A DNA stretch of 64,000 bases from Sphaerochaeta sp. GTDB taxonomy: Bacteria; Spirochaetota; Spirochaetia; Sphaerochaetales; Sphaerochaetaceae. Positions 26,038 through 35,443 of this stretch are shown piece by piece (the stretch's first letter is position 1; each line of letters opens with the position of its first letter). A program made the position numbers and the translations under genes. The stretch is taken from NCBI GenBank assembly GCA_016342655.1, contig JAEINL010000002.1:1-64000 (forward strand), read 5' to 3'. Below the pieces are notes generated by a model. It was not told the DNA's origin and made no database searches. It saw nothing but the letters and a program-made list of their open reading frames with translations.

Positions 26038-27416
26038 AAGCTGTATTTGATTTTACCGGTTTGACCAACCTCGAAGTTCAAGACGAATCCTTTACGTATT
26101 CTGCGTGTTTTCTCCCGCTGATGGGTAAACCCTTTATTCAACATATACTTGAATATATAGAACGGCTGGGAATTCGAAAGTGGGATATATATCTTTCACG
26201 ATATGCCGATGAGATGGAACAATTCATCGGTGATGGTGAACGCTGGGGGGTAGAACTCACCTATCATCTGCTTAAGAAAGGGACAGGGGTTGTGTCACGC
26301 CTGAATCATGATCTGTCGAATATGAAGTCAGAGCCATTTCTCTATTGCAATGAGCGATTTCTCCCTTTTATTATCCAAGAGGACCTCGCCCTTGAACAAA
26401 GCTTTGCCACCTCCTCAGGACAAGATACCCGATGGAAAATCTGCACACTTGCTGCTCTTGAAGCAGAACTGCCATCCAAACAAGTTGAAACACTCACCGT
26501 TATTTCAGCGAGTGACTATCTGGAAAGTGTCGAAAAAGTTCTTTCTGGGAAAGGAAAAGATCTGGTGGTATTTGGAAAGGAGCTTAGGGACGGTGTATTC
26601 ACTGGTCCCGGCACAAAAATTCCTGTGAGCTGTACCCTGGTTGCTCCTGTATTCCTCGGTTCTCAAGTCCGTATTGGTGAGAGTTCAATTATCGGACCCA
26701 ATGTTGAGATAGGCAATGGTTGCATTATCGGAAATAACAGTTTCATCAAAGACTCATCGATATTGGCAGGAAGCTATCTAGGTAAGAATCTTGATGTGAA
26801 TGGATGCATCGTACGGCAAAACAGTATACTCAATGCACGCCTGGGTGCTGTCTATCGTGCCACAGATGAGATGCTGGCAACAGCAGTGGAAAGCTCTGAA
26901 GACTTTTCAGATGAAGTTCCCGTCTCCCTCGGCTCCCGAATCTTAGCCTTGGTATTGCTCCTGCTGACTCTTCCCATATGGTTGTTGTTGACTCTTTTTT
27001 CAAGGAATAAAATACGCCAGACAGTGGTTCCCATCCCCCAGCATATTTCTTCTGGCAAGGTAAGGACCCAAGATCTGAAAACCTTCAAGACTCGCTCTCA
27101 GACTTCGGGAAACCTATGGAAGCATCTGCTTTGGCATGTAATCCCAAACCTGTATCTGGTTGTGCTCAAACGAGCAAGGTTTTTTGGCATTCCCTTCAAG
27201 AGTCTTGAGGAGTATGAGCACCTATCACCAGATTGGCAAAAGCTCTACGTACGATCAATGCCTGGGCTCATTGCAGAGGCAGACATACTCTATGATGAGT
27301 ATCCGGATGATCAGATGCTTTTTGCCTGTGAGATGTATTATCGTGTGATGGAAAGTCGTTCGTATAACGCAGCTCTGTTAGGGAAATATATCAGACGCCT
27401 GTTTACCGGAGCGTAA
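26034..27416 (+). CDS. Nucleotidyltransferase-like / beta-helix / degenerate sugar-transferase fusion
   Basis: 460 residues, ATGA overlap. Residues 1-150 look like a sugar nucleotidyltransferase remnant (FLPLMGKPFIQHILEYIERLG) lacking the usual N-terminal GGxGTR loop. Residues about 190-280 are hexapeptide repeats of a left-handed beta-helix (SSIIGPNVEIGNGCIIGNNS). A membrane segment at about 305-320 (ILALVLLLLTLPIWLLLTLF) precedes a tail ordered like a polyprenyl-phosphate sugar transferase (RSMPGLIAEADILYDEYPDD) but without its catalytic motifs. Probably a scaffold or regulatory partner for the preceding enzymes. Last gene of the rightward operon, ending 7 bp from a convergent gene. Confidence 0.65.
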   Translation: MKAVFDFTGLTNLEVQDESFTYSACFLPLMGKPFIQHILEYIERLGIRKWDIYLSRYADEMEQFIGDGERWGVELTYHLLKKGTGVVSRLNHDLSNMKSEPFLYCNERFLPFIIQEDLALEQSFATSSGQDTRWKICTLAALEAELPSKQVETLTVISASDYLESVEKVLSGKGKDLVVFGKELRDGVFTGPGTKIPVSCTLVAPVFLGSQVRIGESSIIGPNVEIGNGCIIGNNSFIKDSSILAGSYLGKNLDVNGCIVRQNSILNARLGAVYRATDEMLATAVESSEDFSDEVPVSLGSRILALVLLLLTLPIWLLLTLFSRNKIRQTVVPIPQHISSGKVRTQDLKTFKTRSQTSGNLWKHLLWHVIPNLYLVVLKRARFFGIPFKSLEEYEHLSPDWQKLYVRSMPGLIAEADILYDEYPDDQMLFACEMYYRVMESRSYNAALLGKYIRRLFTGA

Positions 27417-27423
27417 AGGGCTA

Positions 27424-28506
27424 TCAGTTGCATCCATTCCATGCACCAAGAAAGGTCTCTGCTTGTTTTCTCCAGGCGTTTTCCTCTGGTTTGGGATTTC
27501 CCAACAGGACACCGAGTTTTCCATAGAGTTTTTCCCTGGGATAGAGCAAGGAGATTCTTCCTTCCTTGAGATTCTTTCCCAGATTCCTGAGAAGATTTTT
27601 TGGTGTGTGTTGCTCCGGTTCCCGAATGAAGTGGTCCCTCTCATATGCCCCTGCATGGTTCCAGACCTTTCCTGTTCTAGCCCTTTCACAATAGAGCATG
27701 ACCTCTACCCAGAGCTGTGCAATTTCCTGCAGATCGGAGAGTGGGGGTTGTTCCTTGGTCAAGCTGTCAGGATGTGTCTTGAAGTGTGCGGCCTGCTCAT
27801 ACAATGAGAGGATACGTTGTGCTTGTGGTATCGGAAGGCCTTCAATCTGCTCGTGTAAGGTCTTGGTACGCTGATCAAGTGGTGGCGTATAGAGACGATG
27901 GGTGATCAAAAGGCTGTCTCCTAATGCCAAGGTGCACTTCTCTCTGTTTCTTCTGATGAAGTCTGGATCAGGGAGAACATGCTTTGCATATTGTATACCT
28001 GCCTGACAGTGGATGATTGCCTGTAGGAGGCCCGAGCCCCGATTAAGCAACAATCGAAGTGCTTCAATCTGTGGCAGGCTTTCTCTGAGGTAGGAAGGGG
28101 CATGCTCACTGAGTATCTGGGGGTCGCCTACAATAACCTTATGTGACTGTAGCAGATCCTGATACATCAGCTGATGAGGAAGGCCCCTGATCATGTCGAT
28201 GGTCAGTGGTTTGCCGATATCCACCTCAATGCCCAGTTTTTCTTCATATTTCTTGGTAATCTCTAGGACTTTTTCGGAGATAGCTATTCGTTCTCGAACT
28301 ACAACAAAGAGATCAAAATCATTGTAGGGAGCCTCTTTGCCATCCTTTTGGATACAAGCCCCTTCGCCTCGACCGTAGCCTCCAGCCAGGATGAGGGCGA
28401 GAAAAGGTTCCCCCATAGCCTGCTCTATCTCCTTACCCAAAGCATGCAGGGTAGTATCGAGAAATGTGTTGAATTGTTGAGATCCTGCACTACTGTAGAT
28501 GTTCAA
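27424..28506 (-). CDS. Nucleotidyltransferase-fold protein
   Basis: 360 residues. The N-terminus carries the polymerase-beta-type nucleotidyltransferase signature: ALILAGGYGRGEG followed by YNDFDLFVVV, the GG/GS and DxD elements that bind NTP and metal. The remaining 250 residues are helical with no motif I know. Last gene of a leftward set (STAS, phosphodiesterase, GT2, this gene), overlapping the GT2 gene by 17 nt. The target (protein, sugar or small molecule) is unknown. Confidence 0.7.
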   Translation of the reverse strand: MNIYSSAGSQQFNTFLDTTLHALGKEIEQAMGEPFLALILAGGYGRGEGACIQKDGKEAPYNDFDLFVVVRERIAISEKVLEITKKYEEKLGIEVDIGKPLTIDMIRGLPHQLMYQDLLQSHKVIVGDPQILSEHAPSYLRESLPQIEALRLLLNRGSGLLQAIIHCQAGIQYAKHVLPDPDFIRRNREKCTLALGDSLLITHRLYTPPLDQRTKTLHEQIEGLPIPQAQRILSLYEQAAHFKTHPDSLTKEQPPLSDLQEIAQLWVEVMLYCERARTGKVWNHAGAYERDHFIREPEQHTPKNLLRNLGKNLKEGRISLLYPREKLYGKLGVLLGNPKPEENAWRKQAETFLGAWNGCN

Positions 28507-29383
28507 AGTCTGTCTCCTTTAGCTCTTTGAGAAACCCTTCTCTTCGTCCCCGAAGCTGTGCGAAACGCAGGATGGGAGCATAGAAGAATGAACGGAATTC
28601 CCTCTGTGATAGGGTATATCCCCAATCACTTTTTACTTGTCGCAGATACGGTAAGAGTGAATACCGTACAAAGGATCGTTCCCAAGGTGTCCAAGAGAAG
28701 ATCTGTGCATCTGCTTTTCCCTCTCCCCTCTGGCGCTTGCGAAATTGGGAATAGGAATAATTGTGGGAGTGGTAGACCTGTGAATCCTTGCTGTATTTGA
28801 TCGTCCACCCTCTTTGTCGGGCTTTCCAGGTCCAGTCGATATCCTCTGAATAGGTGAGCGTCTCTGAAAATGGGACTTCTTCCCAGCACTCCCTTCGTAT
28901 GGCCGATGATGCCATTGAGAAGCAATGTTTCCAGTACTTCTGGCGCTCACCATCACCAAACGTATCGTTGGTGTCCTTTTCAAAGAGAGGCTCGCAATCG
29001 GGTCTGGGAACTTGTCGCCCGAAGACCGCCGCCACGGTAGGGTCGGCAAAACCCTTGATTAGCTCTTCTAGCCAGTGTTCGTTCAGGGGAGTACAGTCGG
29101 AATTGAGGAATACCACAAACGGAGCGTGTTGATTGGTCTGTCTCATCGCCTCATTCAACACCTTCCCTGGGATATAGGTCCCTTTGGGAACCCGGTGGAT
29201 ATGCTTGGTATACTGGGGGAGTAAAGCAGCGGTTCCGTCTTCTGAGTCATTGTCAAAGACATGCAGTTCATAGGGGAGATTCTGTGTACGCACAGCCTCG
29301 AGTGTCTGTGAGAGCAAGTCACATTCGTTGTGTGAGCGAATGACTATCGGAATGGGGATTCCTACATCTTGGGAGTCTGACAT
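28490..29383 (-). CDS. Glycosyltransferase family 2
   Basis: 297 residues, AGGAG before ATG 29383. GT-A fold: IPIPIVIRSHNECDLLSQTL at the N-terminus, VFDNDSEDGT, VFLNSDCTPL containing the metal-binding acid, and YSEDIDWTWKARQRG as the catalytic ED motif. No membrane segments. Probably extends the exopolysaccharide repeat or decorates a surface glycan. Overlaps the phosphodiesterase gene by 22 nt. Confidence 0.9.
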   Translation of the reverse strand: MSDSQDVGIPIPIVIRSHNECDLLSQTLEAVRTQNLPYELHVFDNDSEDGTAALLPQYTKHIHRVPKGTYIPGKVLNEAMRQTNQHAPFVVFLNSDCTPLNEHWLEELIKGFADPTVAAVFGRQVPRPDCEPLFEKDTNDTFGDGERQKYWKHCFSMASSAIRRECWEEVPFSETLTYSEDIDWTWKARQRGWTIKYSKDSQVYHSHNYSYSQFRKRQRGEGKADAQIFSWTPWERSFVRYSLLPYLRQVKSDWGYTLSQREFRSFFYAPILRFAQLRGRREGFLKELKETDFEHLQ

Positions 29384-30543
29384 CGATCAATCTCCTGTTT
29401 GAAGAGGGTATAGAGATCTTCCAAGCCCTTAGGATAGGTCTCAAGTTTCACGTTACTGGAGAAAGAAGCGGTGGAGTCCTTGTCCTCAGGGGAATAGCCG
29501 TGCATTCCTGCAATGGTCCTTTCCCCCATATGGCTGGGAACGATCAGAACACCAGGATTCATCAGGAAAAAGAGTTGTCCGTAGCGTTGCCCGGGGAAAT
29601 CAACACCCCATTTTTTGAGAGTCTCTGGTGACAGTATGTGCCCTTGAGGGATTTTCTCTAGAACGGCACGAATAGGAGCCTCACTTTCGCCCTTGATAAA
29701 CCAGAATCGTGCCATGGTGGAGTCGTATACTGCAGCATAATCCTTCCCAAAACGCAAACCGGTATCTTCAACCAATTGCATAAGGTTGAAGTCTGTATGC
29801 ACATTGGTCATACCATGGTCGGAGAAGATGAACAGGCGAACTTCCTTATAGTGTTCCTTTGCAGTCGATACCAGGGTGTTCAGTTGATTCTCATACCAGG
29901 CTATCTTATCGGTGACCTGCTGATGATTCTTTCCGTACTGGTGTAAAATTGCATCCATGGAAGCCATGTACAGGTAAGCAAAGGTGCAGTTGCGGTTTTC
30001 ATCTGTGATTGCTTGTGTGAGTGAGGCCAGGTTTTCCACCTCACTTGCCTTCCAGTCTGCAAGAAAGAAATCAACTCTGTTATCCCTGGCATAGTCCATG
30101 ATGGTATCAAGGCCGCTGTTGATCCCACCTTTCTGGTAGAGGTCTTTCTTTTCCGTATAATCAAAGAGGTGAAGGAGTCTGAATGGCATGTTGTAGATAT
30201 TGAAGTACCCTGTGTATTGCAATCTTCTTTTGATAATGCGTCCTGCGATGTTACGAACCCGGTTCCTGCTGGAAAGGGCTTTCGGAACAAGACGCATGAG
30301 CTGGATGAAGAGTGAGCCTCTAAATGGTGAGTGCTCTGGATCATAGGCATAGAAGGAGAAGTGCCCATGGTCTCTGGGAAGCGCCCCTGTCAGTATGGTA
30401 GGATCGCACGTAGCACTATACCCAAAGATTGTCCTCAAATCCTGCTTATGAATGAGTTCTTCATCAAGAAAATGATGGGATTGAAGAATTTCCCAGCCTA
30501 AGGCGTCAATAAAGATAGCAAGGCTTACGGATTCTTTTTTCAA
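29362..30543 (-). CDS. Alkaline-phosphatase-superfamily phosphodiesterase
   Basis: 393 residues from TTG 30543, which has GAGG 7 nt upstream. An earlier TTG at 30558 is less well placed. Type I phosphodiesterase/nucleotide pyrophosphatase pattern: metal ligand in AIFIDALGW, candidate nucleophile Thr in ATCDPTILTG, LIFSDHGMTNVHTDFNLM with Asp-His ligands, and a later MHGYSPEDKDSTA. No signal peptide, so cytoplasmic. It may remove or transfer phospho-substituents during exopolysaccharide assembly. Context inference only. Confidence 0.8.
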   Translation of the reverse strand: MKKESVSLAIFIDALGWEILQSHHFLDEELIHKQDLRTIFGYSATCDPTILTGALPRDHGHFSFYAYDPEHSPFRGSLFIQLMRLVPKALSSRNRVRNIAGRIIKRRLQYTGYFNIYNMPFRLLHLFDYTEKKDLYQKGGINSGLDTIMDYARDNRVDFFLADWKASEVENLASLTQAITDENRNCTFAYLYMASMDAILHQYGKNHQQVTDKIAWYENQLNTLVSTAKEHYKEVRLFIFSDHGMTNVHTDFNLMQLVEDTGLRFGKDYAAVYDSTMARFWFIKGESEAPIRAVLEKIPQGHILSPETLKKWGVDFPGQRYGQLFFLMNPGVLIVPSHMGERTIAGMHGYSPEDKDSTASFSSNVKLETYPKGLEDLYTLFKQEIDRCQTPKM

Positions 30544-30570
30544 GGTGTACCTCTTCAATTGGTGGAGATC

Positions 30571-30906
30571 TTAGTTCTGACTGAATGCTGCCAAAGCCTC
30601 TTCTTGGGAATTGAATACTTCTATGATCTGATGGAGTCGCACCAATTCAAAGAGTACACGAACTGATTTTGTGATGTTGCAAATTTTCAGATCCCCGCCT
30701 TTCTTGCTCAGTGTCTTAAGGCAGGAAAGAAATACACCAAGTCCACTGCTGTCAATGAAGGTGGTGTTGTGAAGGTCAAGTAGAACATTGGTTGCATTTT
30801 CAATTTCTTTTTCAAGTTTCGCTTTGAATTCTTTTGCATTCGTAGCCGTGAGGGTAGAGAATTCCACTTCAATTACCGTGGCTTCTTCCTTTTTAGTAAC
30901 AATCAT
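30571..30906 (-). CDS. STAS-domain anti-sigma factor antagonist
   Basis: 111 residues with GGAGG upstream. SpoIIAA/RsbV-like STAS fold: EVEFSTLTATNAKEFKAKLE, NVLLDLHNTTFIDSSGLGVF with the phosphorylatable serine in DSSGLG, and a C-terminal LHQIIEVFNSQEEALAAF. Such proteins switch partners with an RsbW-type kinase and are dephosphorylated by RsbU-type phosphatases. A phosphatase-kinase fusion is encoded 7 kb away in the same locus and is the natural partner. Confidence 0.92.
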   Translation of the reverse strand: MIVTKKEEATVIEVEFSTLTATNAKEFKAKLEKEIENATNVLLDLHNTTFIDSSGLGVFLSCLKTLSKKGGDLKICNITKSVRVLFELVRLHQIIEVFNSQEEALAAFSQN

Positions 30907-31023
30907 GTTGCCTCCTGTGGTTGTAAGTACGTCATATGTTTAGGCATACTTATCATAAGCTAGAAATCTCGAAAAATATAGGAGCAGTATGCATTTTTCC
31001 TGGATTTGTATCCATTTGTTCCA

Positions 31024-31052
31024 TTGCAACCAGTACTGGCTACCTGTAGTAT
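31024..31052 (+). promoter_or_regulatory. Promoter of GH9 gene with palindromic spacer
   Basis: TTGCAA (31024-31029), 17 bp, TAGTAT (31047-31052). The spacer contains the perfect palindrome CCAGTACTGG (31030-31039), a candidate regulator site. AAGGGA precedes ATG 31071. Confidence 0.55.
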
Positions 31053-31070
31053 ACATGTAAGGGAACTATA

Positions 31071-33284
31071 ATGGGAAAAATTACTGCGAACACACTGAAG
31101 CTTTGCTGCATTCTTGTGCTTTTGGGATCTGCCTGTAGTGCACAGGCTAAGGCTGAGAGTAAACTCTCTATCACAACTGCAGCCCCTCATATTCTGGTCG
31201 CTTCCTTCACCGATGATTTTGGTTCTCTTCGCCTTGCGACCGATCCTCTCAAAACAGGTGTTTCCGACTGGAGAATCAATGGAATTGCTCCTCTTGCTGT
31301 GTACCATCGAAGAGCCTCTGTTGATGAACTGCCCAAAACTGCAAAAGGGGAGTATCCAGTCATGCGAAAGTACTGGACCTATCTGGTGCTAGAAAAGAAC
31401 TTGGTTACAGGGGCTTCGTACACCATCGAAGGACCCTTTGGGGAAAAAACCCTTACCTTTGCCCCCAAGAACATACAATGTGAGTCGCTCAAGGTGAATC
31501 AGGTGAGCTACCTCCCATCAAGTCCTATCCGGTATGCAAATCTTGGAGTCTATATGGGAGAAGGGGGATCCTATCTGTTCCCAAATCCTCCTTCCTATCA
31601 GGTGTTGGATGCATTGGAAGGAAATGTTGTGGCATCGGGGATAGCCCAATATCGTGGGGATGATACAGTGGTATCTGCTAAAGAGGTAAGCTCAGGGGAA
31701 TACGTATATCGCCTCGACCTCAGCGAAGTCCCCAGTGGAGGTCCGTATGTAGTACTTCTCGAGGGTGCCGGCATCTCCCCTTTCTTTACCCTCTCCAACG
31801 ACGGGGTGGGGGCTATCGCCTCCACCTATGCCCGTTTCTTGTATCATCAGAGGTGTGGTTTTGCCTTGGAGAAACCCTACACAGACTACGTACGGGAAGC
31901 GTGTCATACCGAGGTTGCCTTGACCAGGACGCCTTGGAGTAGAGGCGGGGGCATCGTCGTTACAGAATCGGACCCTCGCATACCCATGCAGGGTGGGTAC
32001 CACGACGCAGGGGATTTTGACCGCAGGCCATTCCACACGATTATTCCCATTCTTCTCTTGGGGTACTATGAAGCCTTTCCCTCCCACTTTGTCGACGGTC
32101 AGTACGCAATCGTGGAATCTGGTAATGGGTTGCCAGATTTTCTTGATGAAGCCTTATGGGGAGTCCTGCTGTGGGAGAACCTCCAAATTCTTGACCCACA
32201 GGATGCACAGTATGGAGCGATCATGGCAGGGACTGAAACCTCAGCACATCCAGAATACGGCAAGGTAAACGCCGCCTCCGATTCCCTGGTATATGGGACG
32301 TGGGAAGTCACCTCAGAAGTGACGGCATTGGGAAGTGGTATGATGGCCCAGGCAGCAAGACTGCTCCTTGCCTTTCCCGGCTATGAAAAACGGGCTTGGG
32401 AACTCTATGGGAAGTCCCAACTGGCATATGATGCTCTTGGACGGCTGCAAGACTCCGATTATCTCCAAGAGCCGAGTGCCGCGTTGCTCTACGCCTCTTT
32501 GCAGATTGCCTTGGCCTCAGAATACTTTGAACCAGAAAATACAACAAAGCACAAGACCTTTCAAAGACAGTTCTCTATATTGGCGGACGCACTTTTGCTT
32601 AAGGATGGCTACTGGCCAGAACAGTATCGTCCGGGGAATATCACTGCCAAGATTCAGACAGCACATTTCAGCAGCTTCCTGTTGCTGGAATCCTCTTTTG
32701 ATGATCCGTTGCAACACAAGCTGCAAGACCTTGTTTTCAAGCAGGCTAAAGAGGGTGGGTATATGGGTTTTGACAGCTCCTTCCCGTTCTACGCACAAGG
32801 GGCAACCAAGGCCTATGGGTGGGGAGCCGCCACTGCACAAGGGCGCTATGCCGATGTTATTGCGTTCGCGTATCGACTGGAACAGGACAAGGATAAACGT
32901 GCTCACTATCTTGGCATACTCTCACAGTTTGCAGATTATGCCCTTGGACTGAACCCTTTGGGGCAGTCCTATGTGACCTCTCTTGGCAGTGTGCAAGTCA
33001 ACAGCCCCCTTCACCTCGATTCTTGGTTTGCAAGAAAGAATGAAGGCTTGGGACCGGTTCCAGGCCTATTGGTATACGGACCGAGTGCAGAGCGAAGTGG
33101 AGCTCCCTACCAAAGAGTCATTTCTGACACCCTTTATCCGGTATGGGAGGATTTGCCCCTCCAACGGCGGTGGGCTGATGGCTGGTCCTTGGTCAACAAC
33201 AATGAATTCACAGTCTGGGAGACAAGCGTGTGGAATATGGCTTTGTACGGCGTTCTCTACGACCCTGCGCTCAATGGCCGTTGA
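31071..33284 (+). CDS. Exported GH9-family glucanase lipoprotein
   Basis: 737 residues. Signal peptide with lipobox LLGSAC around residue 23. A CelD-type N-terminal Ig-like domain follows (about 140-230, VNQVSYLPSSPIRYANLGVY), then a GH9 (alpha/alpha)6 catalytic domain. The nucleophile pair lies in GGYHDAGDFDRRPF and the acid Glu near the C-terminus in NNNEFTVWETSVWN. It should cut beta-1,4-glucan-type chains outside the cytoplasm. Located inside an exopolysaccharide locus it may trim or release the polymer rather than feed on cellulose. That role is inferred. Confidence 0.88.
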   Translation: MGKITANTLKLCCILVLLGSACSAQAKAESKLSITTAAPHILVASFTDDFGSLRLATDPLKTGVSDWRINGIAPLAVYHRRASVDELPKTAKGEYPVMRKYWTYLVLEKNLVTGASYTIEGPFGEKTLTFAPKNIQCESLKVNQVSYLPSSPIRYANLGVYMGEGGSYLFPNPPSYQVLDALEGNVVASGIAQYRGDDTVVSAKEVSSGEYVYRLDLSEVPSGGPYVVLLEGAGISPFFTLSNDGVGAIASTYARFLYHQRCGFALEKPYTDYVREACHTEVALTRTPWSRGGGIVVTESDPRIPMQGGYHDAGDFDRRPFHTIIPILLLGYYEAFPSHFVDGQYAIVESGNGLPDFLDEALWGVLLWENLQILDPQDAQYGAIMAGTETSAHPEYGKVNAASDSLVYGTWEVTSEVTALGSGMMAQAARLLLAFPGYEKRAWELYGKSQLAYDALGRLQDSDYLQEPSAALLYASLQIALASEYFEPENTTKHKTFQRQFSILADALLLKDGYWPEQYRPGNITAKIQTAHFSSFLLLESSFDDPLQHKLQDLVFKQAKEGGYMGFDSSFPFYAQGATKAYGWGAATAQGRYADVIAFAYRLEQDKDKRAHYLGILSQFADYALGLNPLGQSYVTSLGSVQVNSPLHLDSWFARKNEGLGPVPGLLVYGPSAERSGAPYQRVISDTLYPVWEDLPLQRRWADGWSLVNNNEFTVWETSVWNMALYGVLYDPALNGR

Positions 33285-33930
33285 GATACAGCGAGATACA
33301 GGGCTTGTTCGTATGAAAACGTCTGAAGCAGGTACGTTGTTCTGAAGAGGTGAGGGTGTAGTGGCAGATGCCCGATACTGCAACGTAGCAGCAGGTTTCT
33401 TTCAGTTGTGCCCCCAGTTTCTTATGAGCCCTAAGGCTTCTGAGGTTGCTCTGGTCTACTAGGACAAAGAGTTGTTCCCGTTTCTCCTTAGCCAGCAAAT
33501 CATCCCCAAGTAGAGAGATTAGCAGGCCATATATATTCTTTCCCCGTGTATCCGGGTGGAGGTAGGTATCAAAAATATACGCTTGCTGAGGATTGCAGAG
33601 AAGCCTGTAACGGTCATCATCCTCAAGAAGATTCTCTGTGCAGCTTACCCATGCATACCCTACAACTTGGTTTGTCCTGTCCTGTACGATATATCCAATC
33701 GCTCCTTGGTCAAGCCGTTTGTTGAACAGCTGTACTCCCTGCTCCACATCACGCATGGCCCGACAGGTTGCCATTGCTAGAGTGTGGTCTTTTGAGGCCC
33801 TGTGAACACTATAGCCCTCTTGGTGATACTCCCTAGGATGGAGCTGAGGAATCTGGAGCAACTGCATGCAGCTATAGTCATACAGATAGTGAGGGGCATG
33901 AAATTTCCTAGCAAACTTTGGTTCAATCAC
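33271..33930 (-). CDS. GNAT acetyltransferase with 5' end altered by ISL3 insertion
   Basis: 219 residues as read from GTG 33930, but the first residues (MIEP) come from the left inverted repeat of the ISL3 element. The pre-insertion chromosome, rebuilt by deleting the IS and one target copy, reads without stop upstream of KFARKFHAP. The native start is therefore uncertain; ATG 33867 is the first in-frame ATG. The GNAT core is visible: VGYAWVSCTE, AYIFDTYLHPDTRGKNIYGLL and NLRSLRAHKKLGA. Before insertion it was the gene after the FemAB-like acyltransferase. Its last 14 nt overlap the GH9 gene convergently. Confidence 0.75.
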   Translation of the reverse strand: MIEPKFARKFHAPHYLYDYSCMQLLQIPQLHPREYHQEGYSVHRASKDHTLAMATCRAMRDVEQGVQLFNKRLDQGAIGYIVQDRTNQVVGYAWVSCTENLLEDDDRYRLLCNPQQAYIFDTYLHPDTRGKNIYGLLISLLGDDLLAKEKREQLFVLVDQSNLRSLRAHKKLGAQLKETCCYVAVSGICHYTLTSSEQRTCFRRFHTNKPCISLYLNGH

Positions 33931-33945
33931 TTTCTTTGTGGGATT
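33920..33945 (+). repeat. Left inverted repeat of ISL3 element
   Basis: Starts GGTTCAATCACTTTCTTTGT and continues to GGGATT. It pairs with 35418-35443. It also supplies the GTG used as apparent start of the leftward GNAT gene. Confidence 0.9.
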
Positions 33946-34059
33946 CTAAGTTGAGTCAGATTTGAAAGAAAATATAAAGCATATTTAAAATAGAAGCCGG
34001 TTGCAGAAGAAAGGGCCATCCCTGTATTGTTGTAGTTACTACACCAAACAAACAGGAGA

Positions 34060-35436
34060 ATGACCCTATATATGGACTATATCAAATTGCCTTCAAAATT
34101 GAAAGGTTTCAGCAACACCCAGACAGATCTTGTAAAAACATTGTCTGGGCGAGACTCGTACCTTATACGTGGAGACCTCAAACAAGAGGAAACCGATTGC
34201 ATCTGCCCTCTTTGCGCTGGCAAAATGCATGTCCACAACACCTTTGAGGCAAATCTGAACCATCTGTGTTTCGGAAGCACTCTCAGTTGCCTGAAGTTCA
34301 GCAAACTCAGGTATTTCTGTCCGTCCTGCAGGCATACCCAGATGCAGAAAGTGCCTTTCCAGGCACTGGGACATAGGATGACCCTTCCTCTTTGGCAGTA
34401 TACCAGAGACCTTTTAGCTTCTGGGATGACAAACAAAGTGGTTGGAAGCATTACGGGCCTTGGCAAGAATACCGTCAAGGACATCGACATGCAAAGACTT
34501 AAAGACAAGTACACCATCGATGGGAATAAGCTCATTCAGCCTGAAAGACAGGCAAAATACCTGGGAATAGACGAATTCAAGCTCCATGATGGGAACAAGT
34601 ATGCTGTGGTAATCATAGACATGGAGACCGGGCACATCCTGTGGATTGCCCATGGGAAGAAGAAAGCGACGGTATTTGCGTTCATCGAACATGTAGGTCT
34701 GGACTGGTTGGACGGGGTCGAGGCTATTGCGTGCGACATGAATAGCGACTTCGAAGAGGCTTTTGAGACAATGTGTCCCCATATACAGGTGGTATATGAC
34801 TATTTCCACATTGTGAAGTACTTCCACGACAAGGTCGCAGGCGAAGTCAGGAAGGATGAGCAGAGAAGGCTTGTTGCTGAAGGAGACATCAAGGCTGCAG
34901 AGTCCCTCAAAAAGAGCAAATACATCCTCAATTCCTCATTTGAAACCCTTCAGAGGAAGGATGAAGAAGCAAAAGGGGGTAAGCTTCATGCCAAGGGCAG
35001 CTTGCTTTTCAACAAGGAACCAGTGCCCATGAAGCCGGGATATGTTGACAGATATGAAAAGATCATAGACTTGAACAAGTTATTCTTCACCATAGACCTG
35101 ATCAAGGAGAAGCTTGCAGAAGCCTATAGGGCAACAGATGAGGTTGAGATGGCCAAAATGATTGAGGAACTCATGGATATTTGCAAAATGACAAAGAATG
35201 AACACTTTCGCAAGTTCTATAGGATGTTGGACAATCACTTTGAAGGCATCATTGCCCATGCAACGTATAGAATCTCTGCTGGGAAGATTGAGGGGATAAA
35301 TAATCGAATCAAAACAATTCGTAGACAGGGGTATGGATATCCTGACGATGATTATTTCTTTCTCAAGGTTTTTGATTCAAGCAGAAAAACCTATGTTAGA
35401 AATCCTGGCTCTAACAAAATCCCACAGAATTTGTGA
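34060..35436 (+). CDS. ISL3-family DDE transposase
   Basis: 458 residues from ATG 34060; ATG 34072 is an alternative, since AGGAG is very close to the first. An N-terminal zinc-finger pair (CPLCAGKMH, CPSCRHTQ), an HTH (MTNKVVGSITGLGKNTVKDI), then the catalytic triad in GIDEFKLH, CDMNSDFEEAF and KIEGINNRIKTIRRQGYGY. The C-terminal NPGSNKIPQ is encoded inside the right inverted repeat. Full length for the family, no frameshift. Confidence 0.95.
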   Translation: MTLYMDYIKLPSKLKGFSNTQTDLVKTLSGRDSYLIRGDLKQEETDCICPLCAGKMHVHNTFEANLNHLCFGSTLSCLKFSKLRYFCPSCRHTQMQKVPFQALGHRMTLPLWQYTRDLLASGMTNKVVGSITGLGKNTVKDIDMQRLKDKYTIDGNKLIQPERQAKYLGIDEFKLHDGNKYAVVIIDMETGHILWIAHGKKKATVFAFIEHVGLDWLDGVEAIACDMNSDFEEAFETMCPHIQVVYDYFHIVKYFHDKVAGEVRKDEQRRLVAEGDIKAAESLKKSKYILNSSFETLQRKDEEAKGGKLHAKGSLLFNKEPVPMKPGYVDRYEKIIDLNKLFFTIDLIKEKLAEAYRATDEVEMAKMIEELMDICKMTKNEHFRKFYRMLDNHFEGIIAHATYRISAGKIEGINNRIKTIRRQGYGYPDDDYFFLKVFDSSRKTYVRNPGSNKIPQNL

Positions 35437-35443
35437 TTGAACC
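35418..35443 (-). repeat. Right inverted repeat of ISL3 element
   Basis: On the minus strand it reads GGTTCAATCACAAATTCTGT then GGGATT, matching the left end except for a 6-base core. It overlaps the transposase stop codon. Confidence 0.9.
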
